64,000 bases of DNA from Nostoc sp. ATCC 53789 (GTDB taxonomy: Bacteria > Cyanobacteriota > Cyanobacteriia > Cyanobacteriales > Nostocaceae), in contig NZ_CP046703.1 in NCBI RefSeq assembly GCF_009873495.1, positions 2,418,001 to 2,482,000 on the forward strand. The letters are read 5' to 3'. The notes under the pieces were generated by a model. That model was not told the origin of the DNA. It saw only the letters and a list, made by a program, of their open reading frames with translations, and searched no databases. Numbering within the stretch: position 1 is the stretch's first letter; every line of letters starts with the position of its first letter. Of the stretch, positions 17,761 through 24,929 are shown piece by piece. The translations under genes and the position numbers were made by a program.

Positions 17761-18582
17761 CTAAACACCAGGAGTAGAGCCGCCATCAACGATAATCTCT
17801 GTTCCTGTAATCGATGCAGCTAGATCCGACACCAAAAATAACGCTAACGCGGCAATTTCTTCTGGTTGGGCGATTCTTTTTAAAGGAATACTTTGGATGT
17901 TTTGTGCCTTAACTTGCTCGACGGTAATGCCTTGCGCTTGGGCGTTTTGTCGAGCTAAAGTCTCAGCACGCTCAGTAGCTGTAGCACCGGGCGATATGGC
18001 ATTAATGCGAATCTTGTACTCGGCTAACTCTTTAGAAATACCCTTTGTAAAATTGAGTAGAGCCGCATTGCTTGTACCACCAGCTAGGAAGTTAGGGCGA
18101 GGTGTACGTCCTGCACCGCCAACGATATTGACAATCCGTCCATCACCGCGACTTTTTTGATGGGGGACGACGGCTCTAACTAAGCGGATGTAGCCCAATA
18201 ATTTTAAGTTCCAAGCATCCAAGAATAAATCATCAGTGGATTCAAGGAAAGATCCAGCACGGGCTGAACCAGCGTTATTAATCAAGATATCAATCTGACC
18301 AAACTGGGACAAGGTGGTTGAAACAACTTTCTCAACATCCTCTGCTTTTGTTAAATCAGCACTAATGGCAATAACTTTCGCCCCTGGCGTGGGTAGGGAC
18401 TGGATGGCAGCTACTGCATTTTCTAGTCTTTCTTGATTGCGGGCTGCGTAGGCGTAGCCCGTCGCAGACATCGCAACATTCACACCTTCACTATAAAGGG
18501 CTTTGGCAGTAGCTAACCCTATTCCTGCACTTCCTCCTGTAACAATCGCGGTTTTGCCTGATAGTTTTAGTTCTAAACTCAT
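17761..18582 (-). CDS. SDR-family oxidoreductase lacking the YxxxK catalytic pair
   Basis: The 273-residue protein is a short-chain dehydrogenase/reductase by fold. It has the nucleotide motif TGGSAGIG (residues 15-22), DILINNAGSARAG and the C-terminal VSDLAASITGTEIIVDGGSTPG. However, where classical SDRs have Ser...YxASK, this protein reads NFLAGGTSNAALLNFTKG. The catalytic Tyr and Lys positions are Gly and Asn. It is either a reductase using other residues or a non-catalytic member. Residues 37-45 (SATGYAYAA) replace a shorter turn and are encoded by a dispersed GC-rich repeat (18447-18475). It is on the same strand as the dioxygenase but separated from it by 488 bases holding a MITE. Confidence 0.88.
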   Translation of the reverse strand: MSLELKLSGKTAIVTGGSAGIGLATAKALYSEGVNVAMSATGYAYAARNQERLENAVAAIQSLPTPGAKVIAISADLTKAEDVEKVVSTTLSQFGQIDILINNAGSARAGSFLESTDDLFLDAWNLKLLGYIRLVRAVVPHQKSRGDGRIVNIVGGAGRTPRPNFLAGGTSNAALLNFTKGISKELAEYKIRINAISPGATATERAETLARQNAQAQGITVEQVKAQNIQSIPLKRIAQPEEIAALALFLVSDLAASITGTEIIVDGGSTPGV

Positions 18583-18885
18583 ACAAATTTACCCTATCCC
18601 TGTAACTAGATTAATTAACGGAATTTTGTTAACTACGGCAAACCAGTAGATTTACAGTATTTTGGTAACGTAAGAAGGAAATTATCACAGACAGCCAGAA
18701 TAATCAAGCACCTGGCAAAAAGATTTGTTGCATCAATGCTTACATCTATTGCTGTGTTGTAAGCTAGTCCCTGTCAACCTCCACCTCTTACCTGGCTGTA
18801 TGACTAGCTGCTCTCCAACTGTCTCTAGATTTTGCTAGGTAATATGGGTAAATTCAAAATTCAAAACTTTTATATCTTTGATCTA
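18583..18885. other. Intergenic region without recognisable gene
   Basis: This 303-base gap between divergently transcribed genes contains no convincing coding frame or hairpin. It must hold promoters for the SDR and the acetolactate decarboxylase genes. An in-frame extension of the latter reaches back to a TTG at 18832. Confidence 0.5.
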
Positions 18886-19683
18886 ATGAAACTTAAGCGT
18901 TATTTCTGGATAACTATTTTAACCATTACTACATTATTAGTTGCTATTTTACCTGCTAGAACTCAGCAACATACACCATCAAATACCCTGTTTCAAGCAT
19001 CAACAATTAGCGCTCTTGCAGTAGGAATTTTTGACGGTGATACTAATTTTCAGCAGTTGAGAAAACACGGTAATTTTGGTTTGGGGACAGTAAATGCTCT
19101 GGATGGAGAAATGGTTGGATTAGATGGCAAATTTTACCAGATAAAAGCTGATGGAGTTGCTTCTGTTATTCCTGATTCAATGACAAGCCCTTTTGCTACA
19201 GTCACCTTTTTTCAACCAGAAACATTAATTAATCTAGAAGGGCGGATGAATTATAAACAATTGCAGCAATCTTTAGATCAGCGCTTACCAACTAAAAATT
19301 ATCCTTATGCAATTCGTATCCAAGGTAATTTTCCTTATCTAAAATTTAGAATTCCTCCTAAACAAACTCCACCTTATCGTTCTTTAGCTGAAGCACTAAA
19401 AGAACAATCAATTTTTGAATTAAGGAATATCAATGGCACTTTAGTCGGTTTTCGGACACCTGAATATATGCAAGGAGTAAATGTTAATGGCTATCACTTT
19501 CATTTCATCGCTGCAAATCGCACAACTGGAGGGCATATCTTAGATGGACAATTTCAAAATGCTAAAATAGAAATTGATCCTCTATCAAACGTTGAGATAA
19601 ATTTGCCCAAGAGTGCTGAATTTGTGCAAGCTGATTTAGAAGATAACAAACCTGTTGAAATCAACAGAGTTGAACGTAAGTAA
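18886..19683 (+). CDS. budA: Exported alpha-acetolactate decarboxylase
   Basis: The enzyme converts 2-acetolactate to acetoin. The C-terminal half shows GTLVGFRTPEYMQGVNVNGYHFHFI followed by GGHILDGQ, which carries the zinc-binding histidines (HFH and the downstream His) and the substrate-binding Arg region. The N-terminal half contains the family's LGTVNALDGEMVGLDGKFYQI segment. The protein starts MKLKRYFWITILTITTLLVAILPARTQ, a clear signal peptide, so it should act in the periplasm. The open frame reaches upstream to a TTG (18832) and an ATG (18844), but neither gives a better N-terminus. A VOC-family gene follows after 20 bases. Exported versions exist in some Bacillus-related bacteria; why a cyanobacterium exports it is unclear. 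Confidence 0.85.
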   Translation: MKLKRYFWITILTITTLLVAILPARTQQHTPSNTLFQASTISALAVGIFDGDTNFQQLRKHGNFGLGTVNALDGEMVGLDGKFYQIKADGVASVIPDSMTSPFATVTFFQPETLINLEGRMNYKQLQQSLDQRLPTKNYPYAIRIQGNFPYLKFRIPPKQTPPYRSLAEALKEQSIFELRNINGTLVGFRTPEYMQGVNVNGYHFHFIAANRTTGGHILDGQFQNAKIEIDPLSNVEINLPKSAEFVQADLEDNKPVEINRVERK

Positions 19684-19702
19684 ATATTTTTGAATAAAAA
19701 CT

Positions 19703-20104
19703 ATGTCACTACCAGAAACTATTGCAAAACAAACGGATGCCCGCCCACCTGTGGCGATTGGGCATGTAAGATTATATGTGAGTAATGTACCGGAGGCTAG
19801 CGATTTTTTCGTCAAGATAGGACTGCGGTTGATTACCCAATCAGAACAATTAGCTGTTTTGGAATTAAGGGGAGGAACGCACTTAGTTTTGAGAACAAGT
19901 TCAGACGCGATCGCACCTGGAATAAATGCACCTTTTGATCTGATTGTAGATGATGTTGTCGCCACCAGAGATACTTTTAAGAAGTGGGGACTGACTGTTT
20001 CTGAAATCGAAACAGGCAGAATCCACAGTTCATTTAACTTAACTGGGCCGGATGGCTATTTATTGACGGTGACTTCTTCACACACAGGCGGTAGAGAAGT
20101 TTAA
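19703..20104 (+). CDS. VOC (glyoxalase/bleomycin-resistance fold) protein
   Basis: The 133-residue protein is a single vicinal-oxygen-chelate unit with two beta-alpha-beta-beta-beta halves. The first half starts IGHVRLYVSNVPEASDFFVKIGLRLI and the second FDLIVDDVVATRDTFKKWGLTVSEI. The likely metal-ligand positions are His21 in the first strand, Glu54 in LAVLELRGG and residues of the last strand around GPDGYLLTVTSS. It starts 20 bases after the acetolactate decarboxylase gene on the same strand and is probably co-transcribed. The substrate cannot be inferred; the pairing hints at handling a small reactive carbonyl or diketone-type compound, which is speculative. Confidence 0.85.
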   Translation: MSLPETIAKQTDARPPVAIGHVRLYVSNVPEASDFFVKIGLRLITQSEQLAVLELRGGTHLVLRTSSDAIAPGINAPFDLIVDDVVATRDTFKKWGLTVSEIETGRIHSSFNLTGPDGYLLTVTSSHTGGREV

Positions 20105-20193
20105 CAATCAAAGAGAAAGGTGTTAGCCGTCACAATTGGGTGTAGTGCGTAATTAGTAGCGATGCCTACTACGGCGTGCGCCAACGCACTATC

Positions 20194-20730
20194 TTAGCGA
20201 CGCAACCCAATTACCCGCTCTAAGTCTGCTCCTGTAAAAATTGCATTGGTAACATTAGCATTGGTCAAATTTGCATCTTCTAGATCAGCTTTCGTAAAAT
20301 TAGCTTTGCTGAGGTTCGCTCCCGTCAAATTTGCCTTTCCTAAGTCTGCATCAGTTAAATCAGCGCCACTCAGGTTAGCATTACTCAGATTAGTTTCATC
20401 TAAGTCAGCGTCAATTAGGATGGCATTACTTAGATCGACTCCGTTGAGGTCGGCTTTATCTAGGTTCGCACCTCGAAGGTTACAGCCTTGACATTTTCTG
20501 GTGGATAAAAGCTGTTGAACTGGATCGCTTGTCGCAGTTACAAGGGTGGGAGGAGTTGGAACACTCTCTGAATTTTGCTGATTTGTTTGTAGAGGTGTAG
20601 TTGGAACGGGGGCTAGATTTGGTTCTGCCGCCTGTGGTTGTTCAGGTTTAGAACATCCGATTACAACTCCTGCTGCTAAGATAGCGATCGCAGTTAGACT
20701 AATTTTTTTCTTTACAGCTACAGACTTCAA
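20194..20730 (-). CDS. Pentapeptide-repeat lipoprotein
   Basis: The 178-residue protein starts with a lipoprotein signal (KKKISLTAIAILAAGVVIGCSKPEQ), where VIGC fits a lipobox with Cys26. A Pro/Thr-rich linker follows to about residue 75. After a CQGCNLRGANL entry there are about 18 tandem A(D/N)LxX pentapeptides (residues 84-170), which form a right-handed quadrilateral beta-helix. The CxxC at the junction (KCQGCNL) is common in cyanobacterial members. The start codon is TTG at 20730; no in-frame ATG lies before the signal sequence. It is probably anchored in a membrane facing the periplasm or lumen. Function is unknown. Confidence 0.85.
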   Translation of the reverse strand: MKSVAVKKKISLTAIAILAAGVVIGCSKPEQPQAAEPNLAPVPTTPLQTNQQNSESVPTPPTLVTATSDPVQQLLSTRKCQGCNLRGANLDKADLNGVDLSNAILIDADLDETNLSNANLSGADLTDADLGKANLTGANLSKANFTKADLEDANLTNANVTNAIFTGADLERVIGLRR

Positions 20731-20852
20731 TTTTCGATCAACCTCTTCTACTTTACATCAATTCTTAATTTAGCAATTCAGGCAGTAATGCAAATCTATC
20801 TTAAGTTTAAAAAATGATAATTTAGCTTGTTAGTTCTGGGTTAGCTCACAAG

Positions 20853-21371
20853 ATGAAAATATACTCTCAACGACTCTGTTTAGAACCACTAAAACCGCAT
20901 CATGCCGAACTGCTTTTTGATGGATTACAGAGTGAGAGTATATACAACTTTATCGAAGATATACCGCCACAAAGTGTTGAATCGCTTCGCGATCGCTACA
21001 TGATATTGGCACGTCGTCAATCACCAGATGGTACGGAGATTTGGTTGAATTGGGCTGTCTGGTCTTTTATCGAAAAATGCTACGTTGGATATGTTCAAGC
21101 AACAATTACTGTAGATAATGGTGCAATCATTGGATATGTATTTTTCCCTAATTTCTGGGGAAAAGGTTATGCACGCGAAGCAGTGAATTGGATGATTAGT
21201 TATTTAGTTGAAACCTACAAAAATATTGATTTTTGCGCTTACGTTAATGTCCAGAATCACCGTTCTATTGCTTTATTGCATAATCTGGGATTTGTCCGCT
21301 CAACATTTTTTCCAAATATTGAGTCTAATCAAGATGAATTTAACCAGGAAGTACAGTACCGAAAAGGCTGA
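20853..21371 (+). CDS. GNAT-family N-acetyltransferase (RimJ/RimL-like)
   Basis: The 172-residue protein starts MKIYSQRLCLEPLKPHHAELLFDGL, the typical first strand and helix of RimJ/RimL-type acetyltransferases. The acetyl-CoA-binding motif A region is IGYVFFPNFWGKGYAREAVNWMI (residues 96-118), with the G-x-GYA turn. Motif B follows in FCAYVNVQNHRSIALLHNLGFVRS. It is soluble and of normal length. It stands alone between a divergent pentapeptide gene and a convergent dihydroorotase-like gene. The acceptor could be a protein N-terminus, an aminoglycoside or a small metabolite; the sequence does not decide. Confidence 0.88.
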   Translation: MKIYSQRLCLEPLKPHHAELLFDGLQSESIYNFIEDIPPQSVESLRDRYMILARRQSPDGTEIWLNWAVWSFIEKCYVGYVQATITVDNGAIIGYVFFPNFWGKGYAREAVNWMISYLVETYKNIDFCAYVNVQNHRSIALLHNLGFVRSTFFPNIESNQDEFNQEVQYRKG

Positions 21372-21425
21372 TAGATAATTAAATTCAGATTATTGGTTTT
21401 ACAAATGCACAACAATTTGCATTTA

Positions 21426-22730
21426 TTAACACCAGGTTTGCACAACATGACCCTTCAACTCTTGTCCTAACCAAGGTGTATTTTGTGAAAGTGTATAAAG
21501 ACTTTTTCGTTCAACTTTCCAGATTTGCTGGGGGTCAAATAAAGTAAGTTCAGCTGGTTGATGAGGTAGAATTGCACTGACTTCTTGCCCCAAACATTTT
21601 GCTGGACTGGTACTTAATGCCCGCCATAATTCTAAAGCTGTAAATTCCTCAGTTTCAACGAGATATTGCCACAACAAAGGTAATGCTAATTCTAAACCAA
21701 TTGCTCCTGGAGGGGCTTCGGCAAAGGCTTGGACTTTTTCTTCGTAGCTGTAGGGTGTGTGATCGATAGCGATCGCATCGATCACACCCGCACGTACCCC
21801 TGCACGTAACGCCGCGACATCATGCGGATTTCCTAAAGGCGGGTCTAAATGCAAGCTAGTGTGATAACTCTTAACTGCTTTTGTATCGAGTAAAAGGTGC
21901 ATCCAGGTGGTGCTGGCGGTGATGGGTAAACCAGCAGCCTTGGCTGAGGCGATTAATTCCACGCTGCGAGATGTGGAGACGCGCATGATATGGACTGGTG
22001 TACCGATCGCTGCAACCAATTCAAGCATTGCTGCGATCGCAGTAGTTTCTGCGCTGGCGGGTATTGGGGGTAAACCGAAACGGAGGGCATCTGGCCCTTC
22101 TCTCATTACACCATTTGCAGTTAACTGGCGATCGCTCGGCCAAAATGCGACTGGTTTGCCCAACGGCTGGAGATACTCTAACACTCGCCGCACCAGCGCC
22201 AAATTTTCAAAGGGCTTACCATCGCTAAAACCAACAACTCCAGCAGACGCTAAATCTGCTAATTCTGTCATTTGGTTTCCAGCAACATCCAGGGTGATAG
22301 CACCCCAGATATTAAGCAGGGGAGCAGGGGAGCAGGGGAGCAAGGGAGACAAATTTTCCTCTACCCCTCTGCCCCTCTGCCCCTCTGCCCTCTTCTGCTG
22401 CAACTGGGACACAAGTGCAGGGTTATCAATAGCTGGGGATGTATCGGGTAAGATGCTAACTCTGGTAAAGCCGCCAGCAGTAGCAGCGTGTAAAAAAGAT
22501 AATAGGGTTTCCCGTTCTTCAAATCCTGGTTCACCGGAGTGGCTATACAAATCCACTAACCCAGGCCCGAGAACTAATCCCTGACAATCTCTAATTTGAG
22601 TATTGGGATGAATATCAGCAATGTGCGAAGCCACTTCTTTGATATAACCATCAGCAATCAGCACATCAAAGAGTTCGTCGATTTCAGAAACTGGGTCAAT
22701 CACCCGTACTTTTTGCAGCAGTTCAGTCAT
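21426..22730 (-). CDS. Dihydroorotase-like protein missing most metal ligands
   Basis: The 434-residue protein follows dihydroorotase (PyrC type) along its length, including EPGFEERETLLSFLHAATAGGFT and APPGAIGLELALPLLWQ. But the DxHxHxR metal motif reads D60-L-Y62-S-H64-S-G66, so the first His and the substrate Arg are lost. HxxHVST reads VHIMRVST and DHAPH reads DHTPY. This resembles the inactive dihydroorotase partners (PyrC') that scaffold aspartate transcarbamoylase. Residues 111-138 (EGQRGRGVEENLSPLLPCSP and flanks) are encoded by a low-complexity repeat (22316-22396) that looks inserted in frame. A catalytic pyrC is probably elsewhere. Confidence 0.82.
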   Translation of the reverse strand: MTELLQKVRVIDPVSEIDELFDVLIADGYIKEVASHIADIHPNTQIRDCQGLVLGPGLVDLYSHSGEPGFEERETLLSFLHAATAGGFTRVSILPDTSPAIDNPALVSQLQQKRAEGQRGRGVEENLSPLLPCSPAPLLNIWGAITLDVAGNQMTELADLASAGVVGFSDGKPFENLALVRRVLEYLQPLGKPVAFWPSDRQLTANGVMREGPDALRFGLPPIPASAETTAIAAMLELVAAIGTPVHIMRVSTSRSVELIASAKAAGLPITASTTWMHLLLDTKAVKSYHTSLHLDPPLGNPHDVAALRAGVRAGVIDAIAIDHTPYSYEEKVQAFAEAPPGAIGLELALPLLWQYLVETEEFTALELWRALSTSPAKCLGQEVSAILPHQPAELTLFDPQQIWKVERKSLYTLSQNTPWLGQELKGHVVQTWC

Positions 22731-22739
22731 AAAACTTTT

Positions 22740-22900
22740 TAGTTAAGAGTTAAGAATAAAGTTAGGAATTAGAAGTTATAAGTTATGAGTTAGGAGTTAT
22801 CAGTTATTTGTTCCTTGCTCATCATTTTTAACTTTATTCATCACTCATAATTTTTAACTCCTAACTTTATTTCTAATTCCTCGCTCCTAACTCCTAACTT
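22740..22900. repeat. TTAGGAG/CTCCTAA heptamer-rich inverted region
   Basis: The gap between the dihydroorotase-like and histidine phosphatase genes is built from degenerate GTTAGGAGTTA-type units on the left and their complements (AACTCCTAAC) on the right, so it can form a long imperfect hairpin. The same heptamer occurs at 5179-5223 and 10626-10735. Confidence 0.6.
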
Positions 22901-22902
22901 CT

Positions 22903-24255
22903 TTACAATGCTCCTGCTGCCGTTTTATCTAGTACGCCTCCACCAAAGTGAGTAGTGATGTTCATCGCTTGCAATACTGGTAAACCATCGATTCCAGAAG
23001 GGTAGTCGATAACGCTGACTGCGCCATTACCCTGGCGGAAATTCCAGAAATTTTCTAGCGATAAACCCAGAATGTGACAAAGTAGAGTTTTATTTGTAGC
23101 GTCATGAGCTACTACTAATACAGTTTTGAATTGATTAGTTAATGCTGCTTCCACAATTGATTGCCAAGCTGCAACGCTGCGTTCCCAAACCTCTTGCAAA
23201 TTTTCCCCTTCAGGCATTTGCACTTGGGCGGGTACTAAGCGCCAGCGCTGCAACTCTCCGGGAAACTCTTGTTCTATTTCTGTTTCTAATTTTCCTTCCC
23301 AGAGTCCGTGGCTGATTTCTCTTAAACCATCTTGCAAGTCTAACTTTACATTAGGATGCTGTTTTAAGATAATCTCGGCTGTTTCTTTCGGGCGCAGCAT
23401 TGTGCTACTTACTGCAAAATCAATCGCTACCTCTTGGAGAAATTCGCCTGCTTTTTGCGACTGTTGTCTACCGTTGTCATTGAGGGGGACATCAATTTGT
23501 CCTTGAAACCGGGTTTGGCGATTCCAGTCGGTTTCGCCGTGACGCACTAGCAACAACCTGACTCCTTGATGATCTGGTCGCAATGAGGGTAAAGTTTCTC
23601 CTGTATGTTGCGTCTGATTTAAAGATTCTAGCTGGACTGGTTCGCCCAATCCCCCAGCAAAATTAAGTACGCTGATGCCACAGTTAGATTGCTGTATGGA
23701 ATGGTAGCGACTTGCAGGGATTCCCAAGGCTGTGCTGATTAGGGCGCGATTAATGCCGTTATGTCCCACTATGAGAATAGTTTCGCCTTGATGCTGAGAC
23801 AAAGTTTCTTGCCAAAACTGCCGCGCTTGTTCGTATAAAGCAAGAACAGGAAAATGTTCTCTTGTTCCTTCTGCATCATTAAGCAGCATCCGCAGTTCGT
23901 CTGGGCGTTGATGCCAAGTGCGGTAGTCTTCGGCAAATTTTTGCTTAACTTCAGCAGTTAGCAGTGCTTCCCATAAAGGAAGGTCGATTTCTAGTAGTAA
24001 ATCAGAAACTTGAATTACAGCAGATTGTTCGGAACGAGTAGCTAACTCACTATGAATAATATCTGCTGTGTGTTTTGCTCGTTGCAGAGGACTGCTGTAA
24101 ATAGCATTAAATGAAATATTGCTGAGGGCTTTGCCAGCTTTACTGGCATCGTTACGACCTTTCTCGGTTAATGTTGACGCATCAGTGCGTCCCTGAATAC
24201 GCCGCTCGGTGTTATAACCACTTTGACCGTGGCGCACAATGATGACACGAGTCAT
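22903..24255 (-). CDS. Tandem histidine phosphatase (phosphoglycerate-mutase-like), two domains
   Basis: The 450-residue protein contains two complete histidine-phosphatase domains. The first begins VIIVRHGQSGYNTERRIQGR (His8-like nucleophile in RHG) and has the second catalytic His in ILIVGHNGINRALI. The second begins LLLVRHGETDWNRQTRFQGQ (near residue 231) and ends with VLVVAHDATNKTLLCHILG. Both keep the RHG and the downstream His, so both could be active. Two-domain proteins of this length are a cyanobacterial speciality. Candidate roles are phosphoglycerate mutase or a sugar-phosphate phosphatase; the sequence alone does not choose. It is preceded by about 670 bases of repeats and an IS110 element. 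Confidence 0.88.
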   Translation of the reverse strand: MTRVIIVRHGQSGYNTERRIQGRTDASTLTEKGRNDASKAGKALSNISFNAIYSSPLQRAKHTADIIHSELATRSEQSAVIQVSDLLLEIDLPLWEALLTAEVKQKFAEDYRTWHQRPDELRMLLNDAEGTREHFPVLALYEQARQFWQETLSQHQGETILIVGHNGINRALISTALGIPASRYHSIQQSNCGISVLNFAGGLGEPVQLESLNQTQHTGETLPSLRPDHQGVRLLLVRHGETDWNRQTRFQGQIDVPLNDNGRQQSQKAGEFLQEVAIDFAVSSTMLRPKETAEIILKQHPNVKLDLQDGLREISHGLWEGKLETEIEQEFPGELQRWRLVPAQVQMPEGENLQEVWERSVAAWQSIVEAALTNQFKTVLVVAHDATNKTLLCHILGLSLENFWNFRQGNGAVSVIDYPSGIDGLPVLQAMNITTHFGGGVLDKTAAGAL

Positions 24256-24342
24256 CTCAAAGCCCTCCTGTATCTAGACGATTAATTTTACTGCAAAATG
24301 ATTGCAGAATTACCGACTCAGGAAAGCGGATTTAGTTAAAAG

Positions 24343-24390
24343 GGTAGTTAAGAATCGCAACTATACAGGCAAAACCCACCTCTGTGGGTT
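24343..24390. repeat. Dispersed intergenic repeat (TATACAGGCAAAACCCACC type), copy A
   Basis: The stretch AACTATACAGGCAAAACCCA followed by CCTCTGTGGGTT is repeated in inverse orientation at 42566-42612 and 45366-45412. Each copy contains a short hairpin (AACCCACC/GGTGGGTT type) next to a GCGA(N)TTCTAATCGC-like palindrome. Confidence 0.7.
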
Positions 24391-24419
24391 TCAAACCCTC
24401 AATTATTTCCCTAATCAAG

Positions 24420-24541
24420 CTAGTGGTCTATGTCATTAATTCTGATGGGTTATAAAAGTTCGTAGTAAGGACTTTAGTCCTTGATTTGAGCGATAAATCG
24501 CTCACTACAAACCTAGCAAAATTAATGCGATAGACCACTAG
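24420..24541. mobile_element. Complete MITE-like element, 122 bp
   Basis: Terminal inverted repeats of 22 bases with two mismatches lie at 24420-24441 and 24520-24541 (outer end CTAGTGGTCTAT). Inside is the palindromic core 24458-24512 (GTTCGTAGTAAGGACTTTAG and its complement), shared with 7535-7591 and 15972-16027. No coding capacity is present. The 674-base gap 24256-24929 holds this element, copy A at 24343 and the long hairpin at 24679. Confidence 0.78.
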
Positions 24542-24678
24542 TGGTTAATGTCATTAAGGTGTTCAGATCCCCCACTTCTTAAAAAAGCCGGGGATCTCGC
24601 AACCCAGTGCATTAAACGTAGCGACTGTCTTAAAAGTCAAGCGATCGTTAACAAAAAAACGTGGGTTGGAGCATTGAC

Positions 24679-24805
24679 GCAACAGAGGAACGCTGCGCTA
24701 GATTCGGCGGTGTCTGGTACGGGCTAGAAGACTTATGGCTTGTAGTCTAGATAGTCAAAGCCCGCACCAGACACTCCGCTTCGCCGCCGAATCTTCCTCG
24801 GTTGC
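24679..24805. repeat. Long 127-nt hairpin with two offset 10-nt bulges
   Basis: Arms 24679-24725 and 24759-24805 pair over 37 bases with two mismatches: GCAACAGAGGAA with its partner, GATTCGGCGG perfectly, and TGTCTGGTACGGGCT. The left arm carries an extra CGCTGCGCTA and the right arm an extra CGCTTCGCCG-type decamer at different places. The 33-base loop includes AGACT/AGTCT. It lies 125 bases beyond the stop codon of the IS110 transposase. No frame spans it. Confidence 0.75.
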
Positions 24806-24929
24806 TGGATTTCTCGTGTAGGCAAAAACAGCATGAAAAATTTACCCCAGTTATAGGGGAGCATCAATGCGGATGCCGTACATTGCTGGCTCTGGGCATC
24901 AAGCAAAGTATAAAAAGGTTGACTTGTGA

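Noticed and set aside
24679..24805. Bridge RNA of the IS110 element in the 3' flank
   Set aside because: The arms are continuous and palindrome-like without large guide loops, and the leader side (25976-26057) is the better candidate for an IS110-group element. Without mapped ends I do not call it.
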